From contig VTPC01001656.1 of NCBI GenBank assembly GCA_011009095.1, positions 1 through 64,000 of the forward strand: 64,000 nt of DNA, in the 5' to 3' direction. The position numbers were made by a program, and so were the translations under genes. The DNA is from Ignelater luminosus (taxonomy: Eukaryota > Arthropoda > Insecta > Coleoptera > Elateridae). This document shows, piece by piece, positions 12,061 to 22,984 of the stretch (its first letter is position 1; every line of letters starts with the position of its first letter). The notes beneath the pieces were generated by a model. It was not told where the DNA came from, searched no databases, and was given only the letters and a program-made list of their open reading frames with translations.

Positions 12061-13945
12061 TAAATATTGGATAGGGTGATAGTGTCAACTGAAGCGGCCC
12101 TATTCATTAGCCAGATACTTCCCATAGATATGTATTTACAAGAACGATATTTCAAGAATAGATAACAATTTATTAGGAGAGGAACTAAGATTGGAAGGAA
12201 GGGAGATAGAAAGTAGGGTAAGCATAGGAGAAATAGGACACTCGGAAATATAGGAGAGTTGAGGTTTCACATTAGGAACGAAGAGGGAGAGGAAGATGAA
12301 GATGCAATCCAGATATACACGGATGGCTCGCGAACGGAAGACGGCAAGCCGGGGGCGGCCTATGTAGTTTTCAATTAAGATAGGAAATAGGGAAAAGAAA
12401 GTAGAGGCTAGAGATGTGAAGCTCCATCTTCCAAGCAAACGTTTTGCCATAAGGCAGGCTGTTAGGTTTATTGAGGACAGCGAATTCTCGTGTAAGGAGT
12501 GTACTATCAATAGTGATATTCGCTCGGCGCTGATGGCGTTAGCAGAAATAAGGAAGCCAACTGGGCTACAGGTAGAGACGTGGTGGACATTTAGGAAAAT
12601 AGTAAATAGAGCAAAGGCAATGGGTCAAAGCGCAGGTAGGAATAGAGGGATACGAGCGGGTGGATGAGCTAAATAAAAAGGCCGCGCTAGAGAAACGGGG
12701 CGAGACAATATTCGACATTGTCCCCCAAACACTAGTTAAAAGAAGACTCAGGGTGAACAGACTTGCAGCCGTAGGCGGTAAGTAGTTGTATTAGGCTGGC
12801 TTTTTAGGGCTAACCTCGTTGTATGTATAGCCTGGTCCACAGTCTCACGGACCAATTATGCTCAATCGAAAGACTTTAGAGCAGCTAATACATAGATAAA
12901 TTGACTAAACCAATTAATTGATAAAACTGATTTATTAATTCCCGGCTTTTGTTTGTATCCAAAAAACAACTGCTGATATAATACGATTAAAAACTAGGTA
13001 ACAATTAAAATATACAATTTTGCAATTCTATAAATCTAGTTTCTCTTTTTAATGACCTATACTTTTTTGTATTTACTATAATACTATATTTTAGCTAAAA
13101 TAGCAAGTATGTTGAGACATTTTATTTATGTTGCGCTAATAAACTTGCAAACGCCGCTTTATTTATGAAATGTGACACAATGATAGTGACTGCATTTTTT
13201 AATGTGTTGCAATAACTTCGACTTCTTTATTGAAATTAAATTATTGAAGGAAAATTCTGTTTAATTCCAAGATTAAACACAGGGAAAGAACGATCCGGCT
13301 ATAGGACGATAGGTGGAGACCTGAAACCACAGGAAGGCTGACGGCAAAACTAATTCAAGATAACGGGATTAGGGCAAAACTAGGGAAACTAGATAAACAG
13401 GTTGTGCAGCTGCTTACAAGACACGGAAATTTAAAGCCTACCTAGCTAAGATAGGTAAAATAGAGCTAAACGAAACGGGATGCGAGTGCGGCAAAGGCGA
13501 GAATAATTGAAACACGTAATGTTTAGGTATGGATTAGAACAACGGGCACGGAACGAAAGCGATAGGCGGCTATTAGCAACGAAATGCAGACGGCCCAGAA
13601 ACGTAGAAAAAGAGAGCGGGCTAAGTAGGGCAGGGGAATGGTGGGTTGAACGTTTGGAAATTTACAAAGAAGTTTGATAGGTTAAATGTGCCTAGTTAAC
13701 TTTAGTACTCGTAACCGGTATTCGGTTCTCGAGCTCGTTACGAACTGTTTGTCCAGTTACCTTCTATGTATGCGGGACTTTTGGACGGACGAGAGTCCCA
13801 CTGTCCCGCCCGGCGAAATATCTGCGCCCATCCATCTAGATACGTCTCGTTGCCGGTTTCGAGAGGTTAGGCTCGGTATCCTGACGAAGCGGTATCCCAG
13901 ACCGCTCGAGTCAGCTGACGGACTGCAGGCGAGAAGTATCGAAGG
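12061..13945 (+). pseudogene. R1/I-like LINE copy B: RNase H to 3' UTR
   Basis: Read in several frames. VIVSTEAALFISQILPIDMY (RT thumb end, IPIDL..QE-like) lies near 12080-12140. AIQIYTDGSRTEDGKPGAAY, the first RNase H motif with Asp intact, lies at 12306-12365. A second motif TINSDIRSAL is near 12510-12530. The third motif WVKAQVGIEG near 12620-12650 has Gln where the family has His. After an insertion (12793-13280) the LINE resumes with TGRLTAKLIQDNG near 13325-13360 and RHGNLKAYLAKIG. The tail ETGCECGKGEN...H.MF and AGEWWVERLEIY runs to about 13675. The 3' UTR carries GGTATCCTGACGAAGC at 13875-13890. Multiple frameshifts make it a pseudogene. Confidence 0.85.
12793..13280. mobile_element. 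~490-bp AT-rich insertion inside LINE copy B
   Basis: The LINE reading stops near KRRLRVNRLAAVGG (about 12740-12780) and resumes near 13285. The sequence between is much more AT-rich than the element around it and has no coding potential or clear terminal repeats. The exact ends are uncertain. It may be a small non-autonomous element or a gene-conversion patch. Confidence 0.5.
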
Positions 13946-15427
13946 AGAGTGATCGGGTGTCGGGGTCAGGACTGGACGGGTGGTCACGCGGTCGGGTGGC
14001 GGTGGACGGCTTTGGACCGGGATTGGGACGCTGGGCTAGATGAAGCGCAGGAGAGAAACGGACGAGTATTATAAGGACAACGTTCAGAGCGGACGATAGA
14101 ATAAGGTGGTGCATTAAAAACTCTTACGGTTAGCAAAGAATTTCAACAGGAAGGAGAGGAGGGATCAAGAATAGCTGAGAGGTTGGGATAGTGAAGTGAT
14201 TCGGCGCGGATAGAGGTGCACTGCTCGACCGGGTAGGTAAGGAATCGAGATCGATCAGAGGGGATAGGGGCGAGTACGGCCCGCTTTAGGCCTGCGACTG
14301 CTGGAGTTCATGAGAGGAACCAGATTGTGTTATTTGACAAGTTTTTTTATATTTTAGGCGAAAGATCATGATGGGAGAATAGTAGAAAATGAAGTACCGA
14401 AAGGTGGGACATTCTCGAGGACGAAAACGCGTGATCTAAAAGGGGTCTCGCACAAACTAAATTTAACTGTCGGAGAGGGTGGTAGCAGATAAGATAACTC
14501 ACTTAGTAGGAGGTTAGGGAGAGTTTCATCACTAAAAATACGGCTTTGGGCAGGACGAACCACCACAATCGCAATAGATAAGGTCTTGCAGTTACTCAGA
14601 GAACCAAAGAATAAGGAAGAATTCCGTGTTATAGTAGCATTAGAGCTACTGATAATGCTTGGTGGCCGCGAATAATTTGAAAGTTGGAAAGGGGGGGATG
14701 TCCGGGAAGTCTATTGGGCTTAATTAAGGGCTTTCTTAAAGATACGACAGCTTTAGTAAAACTTTCATCAGCAAGGTGTGCAGAAGGTTGAAAAGGGTAT
14801 GTCCGCAAGGGTTTTGTTCCGAACCGATTTACTCTAACCTGCTTCACGAAAGTATATTTAAGGTACGACTTACAGAAAGGTGTTAGCTAGTCGCTTTTGC
14901 TGATGATACTGCATTAATGGTCACAGCACAGCAATTTAAAACACTAAAGGCTAGGGAGACTGAAGCGTTGGGTATTCAGACAAATTAAGTAAAAAGTGAG
15001 AGATTAGCGTTTAACGTTAGCAAAACGAAAGCACTGTGTGTTTGGAAAGAAGCTAGGACAAGAAAGGAAGGAGAAAGGGTAAAAAGTAAAGATAATATAT
15101 ATTTGTGAGTCCTGATAGATGATATAGCTAGGAATTATGAAGATGCTATACAGCCAGCAATCTCGTACACGGTTGCTATTTAGACGGTTTTATTTATTAG
15201 TCCAATAGTACCAATAGATCTACATTTGCAAGAAGAGGTAGATAAGAGATAACTTTATAGAAATGGATAAAGACAGTTAAGTGAAGGGTTGACATTAGAT
15301 GGCTGTGAGGTAGAAGAAGATAAGTTAGATATAGGAGAGGTAGGGCATCCGGAGGATATAGAGATGTTTAGATTTGGAATTAGGGTAAAGGAAGGAGAAG
15401 AAATTGAGGACGCAATTCAGGTACATA

Positions 15428-15450
15428 CAGGGTTTGTCCGGAAAGTTATG
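15428..15450 (+). repeat. mariner left TIR
   Basis: A 23-bp terminal inverted repeat beginning CAGGGTTTGTCCGG, directly preceded by the TA target dinucleotide. It matches the right end with one mismatch. Confidence 0.93.
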
Positions 15451-15618
15451 CTATTGATTTTCTCCCGCTAACCAAACGCACTGTTGCGAGGGGATTTCAA
15501 ATAGAATGGTTAGTGGGGAGTTTCAGCTACACAATACGACCAGTCTCAGTCGTCTCTACGCAAAGGTAGGATTTCGGTTAAAGTAAACACATATTTTGTC
15601 GGTCGGTCACAGGGCAAG

Positions 15619-16595
15619 ATGGAGCGTACTGTAGAACAGCGTTGCGCGATCAAGGTTTGTGTGAAACTTGACAAATCCAGTACAAATACGGTTTTTATGG
15701 TGCAACAAGCATATCGGGAGGATGCTTTATCGAAATCGTAAGCTTTGCGATGGTTCAAGATGTTTAAAGACGGCAGAAAAGAGGTCAAAGACAAACAACA
15801 CACATCAACCAGCCGACATGTGCTCTCTGTGGATCGTATTGATGAAAAATTTGAATTCAGATCGACGCCAACGGCTGGGTGTTCGGATGAAAACCATTGT
15901 GCAAATCAAGATCGTCACAAAAGATTTGCAAGTGAGGAAAGTGTGTGCGAAGTTGGTCCCTAAGGTTTTCAAGCACTTCTGAAACGTGTGCCACGTGAGC
16001 CTGATTATTTGGACAAAATGATTACCGGTGATGAAACGTGGGCATTTGATTATGTCGAAAGTTTGGAGTGGCACACCTCCGAGTCTCCTCTCCCAAAGAA
16101 GGCCCAAATGGGCAAATCCAAGACAAACTCCATGCTCACTATCTTTTTCGACGCCAAGGGGGAGGTCCAGAAGGAGTTTGTACCATCCGGACAAACGGTT
16201 AAAATGGCTTTTTACGTGGAAGTACTCGAAAGGTTGAAAAAAAGGAATCCACCGCATCCAAAAAAAATCGCTGCTACCTGCTACCTAACCACGACAATGC
16301 GCTGAGTTGCGCGTCATTACGCATGAGAAAGTTCCTGGCCAAGAACAACGCAGCAACGCCGCCCCAACCTCCTTACAACCCTGAGCTGGCTCCGGCAGAT
16401 TTTGTTTTGTTCCTCCGGACCAATACCAGGCTGACAAGACAGCATTCTGGAACTGTGCAAAACGTCCAAGCCTCCGTGACGACAGCTTTGAAGGAGGTTC
16501 CCGTTGACGCCTTTCAGGAAGCCTATTAAGCATGGCAGACGTGCTAGCAAAAGTGTATCGACACCCAAGAGTCCTATTTTGATAAAGTCTAAGTA
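15619..16595 (+). pseudogene. mariner transposase, degenerate
   Basis: Start ATG at 15619 (MERTVEQRCAIKVCVKL). The HTH region continues to ALRWFKMFKDGRKEVKDKQ. A TAA at 15739 interrupts it where a Gln is usual, and a frameshift follows near 15790. KRVPREPDYLDKMITGDETW carries catalytic Asp 1 near 15985-16040. NHDNA with Asp 2 is near 16285-16300. LAPADFVLF with Asp 3 is near 16387-16413. ALKEVPVDAFQEAY is at 16485-16527. All three catalytic aspartates of the DD34D triad survive, with the expected 34-residue gap between the second and third, but stops and frameshifts prevent a full protein. It is a cut-and-paste DNA transposase acting on its own TIRs. Confidence 0.9.
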
Positions 16596-16640
16596 CTTGT
16601 ACCCATATCTTCAATAATCTTTCTCAATTAATTCAGTCGA

Positions 16641-16663
16641 CATTACTTTCCGGACAAACCCTG
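16641..16663 (-). repeat. mariner right TIR
   Basis: Inverted copy of the left TIR with one mismatch, directly followed by TA. Plus-strand sequence CATTACTTTCCGGACAAACC then CTG. Confidence 0.93.
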
Positions 16664-17480
16664 TATGTATGGGTCGAGCATGGAGTATGGGAGATCAGGG
16701 TCGGAGAGAGAAAATGGGAAATTTAAGTTAGGGATGTGGATCTTTATATTTCAATGTGAGCTTTTCGGCATAAGAGGAGTAGTGCAGTTTGTTAGGGAAA
16801 ATGAGTTTGCATTTAGAGAATGTACTATTAATAGTGATAGACGTTCAGTATCGATGATATTAGAAGGTATGATGAATTCAACTAGTTTACAAGTAGATAC
16901 TTGGCGGATTTCTAATCAGATAGGGTTAGATGGGTGAAGACTCACGCCGGGATAGAGGAAAATAAGAGCATAGATAAATTAGCTACCGATGCTGCCATAG
17001 AAGAAAAAAAGTAGAGGCAGTGTTTGACAGGGAATCGGGCACGTACAGGTAGGCATACGGCACAAATCATGCAGAATAACGAGACAAGAACACAAATAGG
17101 AGAAATAGATAAGGAAATCGTTCAATTGCTTACAGAAATGGTAATTTTATGACGCATTTAGCAAGAATAGATAAAATAACAGCAGCTGAGACAGAATGCA
17201 AATGTAGAGAAAGAGAAAATAACATAAAACACGCACTGTTTATGTGTAGGTTAAAATAACAGGCGAGAGACGAGGGTGAGAGGAGACTAACTAATTATGG
17301 TAGGGTATAGATGGCCAGAGAGTATGGAAGAAGTAGGGAAATGATAGATAGAGCTTAATAGATTTGCAAAAAGGCAGGTAGGTAAGATAAAGATTTAGGA
17401 GGTTTCTTTTCTAATGCGCCGACGCAAGTATATAGGCCCTTTCAAAGCGTTAAGCGCGGTATCCTGACGAAGCTGTATTC

Positions 17481-17870
17481 CGGACCGCTCGAGCTAGTTG
17501 GTGGGCAACCCGCAAGAAGTGTCGACGAGAGTATCTTATAGAAGAGAGTGGGTTGAATCATAAGACCTTATCTAATAGAATAAGGATGTTATAAGAAAGT
17601 ATAGCAAAACAGTACAAAGCCGTGCAGCTTAGGACAACGTTAGGGAAATATAAAAATTGGGGAAATATAAGAAGGCACAAAACTATTACAAAATAAGGAA
17701 ACGCAAGAAGTAGGACAAGACTAAAGGCACATGGGAGGGTAGTGCATTATACTCTTCCAATGTATCTGACGGTGAGTCTCACCGAAGAATAGCGATTAAG
17801 GGATTTGACAGAATAAGGTTGAGAAATGAGGTGCTAAAGACATGGGCATGTCGCCGCGGTTAGGGAGGGC
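17481..17870 (+). other. LINE 3' UTR remainder, perhaps start of copy D
   Basis: The first ~50 nt after the 16-mer match the UTR of copy B (GACCGCTCGAG and GAAGT.TCGA blocks). The following ~300 nt share only scattered words with the region after copy B near 14.1 kb, so a fourth head-to-tail unit is possible but not shown. No domain is recognisable before the gypsy remnant begins. Confidence 0.4.
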
Positions 17871-19835
17871 AGAGATCATTGAAAACGGCCAGTGGTGGGT
17901 ATGGTCTAGTCTTGGTTAGCAAACGGGGCTTGTGGAAGGCACCAAACGATGGTTACTTTTAAGGAAGATATTGTGCATAAGCAGAGGATGCAGTATCATA
18001 TACTCAAGATAAGTCCATAGTCGTTGATGATGGAGCGCGGGAACCTCAATCCAGGCAACACCTCGGTCCATTCAAATGTAGTTGACAGCGGCGTTGCTGC
18101 TAAGCGGGAACGCTTCGGCCCAGCGGGAGAACAGGTCAGTGATCACGAAGGTGTGTCTGTGGCCCGCTGTGGTTTCCTGGTACAGAGCCAAGAGGTTGAA
18201 ATTTGCAACTTGTAATTTTGCCAGGATTTCGAAACATTACTGTCTGGTTTTATTGAGATTTAACTTTAACTGGGCAAATGCTCTAGCCAGGTGGCGGATG
18301 AAATGCGACTCTTTCTTGAAATTTGCGATTTGTGGTTTTGTTGGAATGTCCAAACATGACAGCCTGGTTTTATTCGGAGCAAGCCAGGACTTTGAAAGGT
18401 GGACACAGAGTAGACTCTCCTTAATGTAACGCCTTGTTTTCTGCAGTAATGTGGACAAATGGAATCGTTGCTGAATGCTCCCGATGGTCTCGCCTGCTTC
18501 GGAGTGTCTTGCTCTGTCGGATCCCCTCGGGAACGTAAAGCTTCGTTTCGCAATCACAGTATAAAAGACCGTTCTCCACAGTGTACGTAGCGGTGAAGTC
18601 CCATTGCCATCCAGACTCTTGTAGTGGGTTGGCCCGCAGGTCTTTTAGTAACTGTATACTGTATACTTGAGTGAAAACGCCGTCACGGTACTGGGCTGCC
18701 TTAACTTCGTTGGCTAGTGTCATCACGGCTACAAGGATCGGGATCATTTTGATGGTCGGTGGTTCTGGTGACATCGACGGGTCGGTGGGATCACGGACAA
18801 CAGGTCAGGCAGTTAATTCTTCCGCCCGGGGCAGTGCTGCACGGTGAAGGTGTATGGCTGTAGGTCCGATAACCACCGCTTGAGCTTTGCGTCGTTATAC
18901 TTATCCTGGTGGAGCCAGGTGAGCACCGCACTGTTTTTTCGTATTTAGTAGAAACGGCTTGTCTTTCAGGTACAGCTGAAACTTTTTGGTAACAAAACAG
19001 TCTTACTCGTTTATATGATTCCCTTTAGAAGATGATGCGACGCGGATCGTCGGCGTCACTTTACTGGTGAAGTACACCGGTCATTCCTGTTTTACCTGCG
19101 TCGAAAACTGCAGCTTTTCGTTTTTGTTATGAGCAAATCGTTGAGTGGAACGGCAAGATGTAATTCCTCAGTCAGCCGCACATTCCCAGGAAGTCATAAA
19201 GTTTTCTCCAGTTTGTAGGGGGTTTAACGGCTCGGATCTAGTCAAGGTAGACCTGCTGCGAGTGGTTGCTTCCTTCGTTGACCGTGTGGCCCAAGTAATC
19301 GATTTCTGGGAAACCTAAGCAGCACTTGCAGGGCTGGCACTGGAGTTCGTAAAGCCGCAGCCTCTCGAACACAAATTTTAGATGGTGCAGATAGTCTTGA
19401 TGGTTGCCGAAGTAAGCGACGACGTCATTTAAGTAGACCATCGCAAACTGGTGGAGGTACCCGGTAAACACCTTTTGCGCTATCAGTCGCTGGGAAGTAG
19501 CCGGAACTCCTTTTATTACCTGGAACTGGTACAGGGCGCCGTCGGAAGTCGGAGAAGCTGTGTAGGGGAGGTTTTCTTCCATTGGTACCTGCCAATAGCT
19601 GTACATGTCCCAAGTCGCGGTTGGTCTCGTGTATGCAAACAGTGGGACGGCTTTGTCTCTTGTAAGGACTTTGAGACGGCGGAAATCGACGCAAAAGCAG
19701 GGACGACCGTTCTTTTTGTTAGCTATTACGATAAGTGAAGCATATTTTGATGTCGAGCGCCTTTCTCGAATTTTAGTAGCGATCGGATGTTTCATGGCTA
19801 GCTTTCTCCAGGAACTTGTATCCCAGAATCGCTAA
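17870..19835 (-). pseudogene. Ty3/gypsy pol remnant: RT, RNase H, integrase
   Basis: Reading from high to low coordinate on the minus strand. RT has SLIVIANKKNGRPCFCVDFR near 19735-19675, QVIKGVPATSQRLI near 19540-19490, and VYLNDVVAYF near 19440-19410, where the second catalytic Asp of Y.DD is Asn (YLND). YLGHTVNEG is near 19290-19260. The RNase H region (FLGMCGWL.EEL...PLNDLL, frame-broken) spans ~19190-18900. An integrase zinc-finger-like piece, GETIGSIQQRFH then CLL/VH-type Cys/His, spans ~18500-18390. The integrase core VITDLFSRWAEAFPL (first catalytic Asp) is near 18146-18102, and the end resembles a TR.Y.P stretch near 17920. Stops and frameshifts run throughout, and no LTR is found. 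Confidence 0.88.
18197..18396 (-). repeat. diverged tandem duplication of 120 bp inside integrase
   Basis: Two copies lie exactly 120 bp apart. The plus strand has TTGAAATTTGC at 18197 and again at 18317, then TGTAATTTTG/TGTGGTTTTG, GAAACATTAC/CAAACATGAC and TGTCTGGTTTTATT/AGCCTGGTTTTATT. On the coding (minus) strand this is a 40-codon in-frame repeat between the integrase zinc finger and catalytic core: NKTRLSCLDIPTKPQIANF against NKTRQ*CFEILAKLQVANF. The divergence between copies shows that the duplication is old. Confidence 0.8.
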
Positions 19836-22800
19836 AACACTTCCACTTGTTGGTCAAGGAGCCCATGATGGCTGGACCCCTTGTGGTGGTGGTAGTTTGA
19901 AGGTAGAGCGACCCAAAGTCCTGAACAGGAGCAGCAAAGACGGCTGTACGTACGAAGCTGTCCGTGCATAGGAGGACAGAAAGGTGTGAATGAAATGAGT
20001 GGAAGTACCAGCCAGAGATCGCAATCCGTAACTCAAAGTAGTTATAGTTTGATGGCGAATTTTTACTTCTAATAATAATAATAAAATGGTATTTTGGATT
20101 TTTAAAAATTTATTCTTAAAATGAAAATAAATAGTAAAGATAGTTTGTTTTGAATTTAGAAATGAATTCTCTAAAAATTCTGAAGAGATTGTAATCGATG
20201 GTTTGCTGTGACAAATGAATTGTAGGCACTGATTTGCCAAACATGAATGGAAGCTGAAGAAACTTTAATTATTTATTTCAGTTCTCTGTATCAACTCTGC
20301 TGTTCCATACCTTCTACCAAGGTAAAGTGCTGCCAATAACAGTAGTCTTCTAGTCAGATCGATTTGTATCAAAACAATGATAAGAAAATGATCATATCTT
20401 TCCTTCAAAAATTACATTTTGGATTTTTAGAAATCGATTTCCTAGCGGAAAACAAATAGTGGAAATGGTTTAAACTGAATCAGAAGATAAATTGGAGTTG
20501 TCTATTTTGAAACGAGAAAATTAAATGAATTTTAGGCGACAAAAAGATTAATTGAACAAGGTAAAAGATTAGCAATGCAATTTAATTTATTAAAAAATAT
20601 TTTAATATGTTCGGAAGGAAGAAGAGTTGGAACAAACATTTTTGTTAGTAACGTTTTAGTATTTTTATGTCGGCATAAAGAATTTTATCGAAGGTACCAG
20701 ACTGGAAAGAAAGGGATAAAAGTGTATGAAATGCAAATAAAGTCAATTCTTCAATTCAGTTTGGAATACTATAGTCTCAGTTTTTTTTTCTAAATTTGTT
20801 ATTACAGAAGAAAGAATCCAACCAATCTTTTGTTTGATTTTAATGTTAATGAAAAATTAATTATTTAAGAAAAATCGGAAAAATCAAGATTTTAATTTCT
20901 TGGTTTTCGAAGGATTTATCAAAGTTCTTCAAACCGCTACTATTCTTTAAAAAGTCCATAAGAATTTTTTTGATACATAAATAAAACTATCACGTACAAG
21001 AAGTGGAACTGTAACTAGATCAAACAGAATGAAGAGATTTAATTCCGGAATAAAATAATGTTAAGTTCCACACATAGTAAATTAAATGTCAACATACGTA
21101 ACGTATGAACGAATATTCAATACCCCAGCAATGAGAAAATGTCAGATATCCGAAAGCCAGAAAATGTCGAGCCATTTTGCAATTTCCAAGCTTGGAGACG
21201 TAAATTTACCGCATCAAATACCGCCGATGCGCTTCGGTCGTCTCAACCCGCTAGAAAGATCGTCGAAATAGCACCAAGGTTAATATTTTATTAGGATATG
21301 CCGCGTAAAAAGTTGTATATTCGAGCAGTATCATTTTGTAGATTTTCTGCAATGGAAATTTTATTATCATTTTAAGAGAAGATTTGCTCGTGACCTTTAT
21401 AATTAAATTATGTTTTATTCCTCGTAAGAAATTCCCCACTTTACGCTCTAATCATAACACCAAGACATTCCGTGTTACATTTAAAACCCACCCCCGATTC
21501 GCACGTTTTAGTGCTTTTACATATTAAGCTTTTAAAGAGAGCCCCGTTCTTGTTTACATCAAGTCGTAATAATTCTAAAGTGTAATAGCAACAGTGTTGG
21601 AGTGGTGAGTTTATGTGTTGTTTTATGATGTTATCGTGGCGTAATGAAAGGGAGCCCAGAGGAAGACAGAGTGATTTATTTATTGCTTAATATATTGTCT
21701 CATGCATCCTCCACGCTGGTTTCTCATGCAGAGCACTCTTTCAAACTTAGCAAGACTCGCGTCCACTTCCTGCAAAAGTTTGATTTTACACGAACTGACC
21801 ATATCTACTTACGTTCCTAGAAAATTCGCTGAAGGCTACAGAAACCAAAGAAATATAAAAAGTGAAAGCATTGGGGCGAACTAAACCGATATTTATTCCA
21901 TCTAAAAACGTATCTCTAAGCGTAAAGAGAAAAACTTATAAAAATACGTTCGGTATTTTTGAAGAGCGAAGCAAATCGATTAACAATTTCTCTTCTCTAA
22001 GGCATTTTCTTTATCGCAGATGTTGCCAGACATCGAACACTATCGGCCGGAGAAATCTACTTAATAATATTTCACTTGAGTCACTTCTACTGATAATCAT
22101 TTCGAGCGCTCTGCTGCTATTTCATATTTAAGAAAATATGAAATTATAGGACGTCTCCCTTTTACTACGAAAATGAAAATTCATTCCTCAACTTAGGTTA
22201 TTCTAAATAAGATTTTCCGATGTGCCATACTAGTAACAGCTACGCAACCAGATTTCATCTACAACGTCAAATTTTCCTCGTTCAAAACACCGTATCTACT
22301 TTCTAAGGGAAGCCGTTATCAATGTTATTTAATTTTTGAAGAGCCAACAAAAAATGAAAATGAAAAGGAATGGGAAATTGGAAAATATAAATATACTTAA
22401 ATAAATCAGGCCTTCTCCTGGCACTTTAAGAGTACGAAATTAAGTTACGCACTGCACGAGAAATTTATGAGGAAGGGGAAATGTTTTAATTTTTTTTTAT
22501 ACAAAAAAAGGGTGGTTATCAAAAAATAAGAATATTTAAAACGAGCAGAAGCGAATATTTTACATCTTGAAAGTCGGCACCTTACTACCGTTAGTATTCT
22601 AAGTTTTATATGTAAAACATTTATTCTTATATTGGTTTTTGTTTTAATAAATTGTTTTCGTAAGAAATTCGGAATTTACTAATTATCTTTCTGCCCTCTT
22701 AGTTCAGAAACAGACAATACAAAATTAAGAGCAGGTTAAGATTTATAAGGTTTGATAGAGAAATAATAAAGGTCCAAGTAAAGACCCTTGAATAACGCCT

Positions 22801-22984
22801 AAACCGATTCTAAATTTATCTGAAGATACTTTTGTCTCAAAATTATTGAAAATTACTTGGAAAAAGTGTGACGTAATTCGCAACGGTGTTCTGAGACGAG
22901 ATCTTTCCTGTGATCCCGCAACAGTTTTTTATGCGGATTGTTTGCGTCATGCAATCTGAAGAAGATTTAAAGGAGTATATTTAA
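19836..22984. other. AT-rich DNA without recognised genes
   Basis: 19.84-20.05 kb may hold the eroded upstream part of the gypsy element, but I recognise no gag or protease motif. The rest is AT-rich with short frames such as 20575-20793, 21086-21271 and 21862-22131, none showing a known domain. A short (AAT)n tract lies near 20070-20090. Confidence 0.4.

Larger units (their letters stand above)
15428..16663 (+). mobile_element. mariner transposon with intact TIRs
   Basis: A 1236-bp element bounded by 23-bp terminal inverted repeats. The left one is CAGGGTTTGTCCGGAAAGT followed by TATG, and the right one (reverse complement) is the same except AATG, so 22 of 23 bases match. A TA dinucleotide flanks each end (15426-15427 and 16664-16665), the target duplication of Tc1/mariner elements. 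The length fits mariner (~1.3 kb). It sits exactly between the two halves of the RNase H domain of LINE copy C and therefore inserted after that LINE copy. Confidence 0.93.
13946..17480 (+). pseudogene. R1/I-like LINE copy C: RT, RNase H, tail, split by mariner
   Basis: The longest copy. RT motifs across frames are AGRTTTIAIDKVLQLLREP near 14545-14605, a CPQGF/SEPIYSNLL-like stretch (family PQGS.LGP..WNL) near 14800-14850, and VAFADDTALMVTAQQF near 14888-14935, so the catalytic FADD box is intact. VSKTKALCVWKEAR follows near 15015-15055 and ISPIVPIDLHLQEE near 15200-15240. The RNase H begins EDAIQVHT at 15407-15430 and is interrupted by the mariner at 15428-16663. It resumes with YGSSMEYG at 16669, TINSDRRSVS near 16830-16860, and WVKTHAGIEE, whose catalytic-region His is kept, near 16930-16965. 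The zinc tail ETECKCRERENNIKHALF lies near 17190-17245. The 3' UTR 16-mer is at 17458-17473. The GC-rich start (13.95-14.3 kb) shows no assignable domain. Confidence 0.85.

Noticed and set aside
12136..12510. 124-codon minus-strand frame
   Set aside because: Overlaps LINE copy B RNase H on the opposite strand, so it is an antisense shadow.
15805..16257. 150-codon minus-strand frame
   Set aside because: Lies opposite the mariner transposase, so it is an antisense shadow.
19854..20240. 128-codon minus-strand frame upstream of the gypsy RT
   Set aside because: I could not find gag, protease or RT motifs in it, and part lies in AT-rich DNA outside the element.
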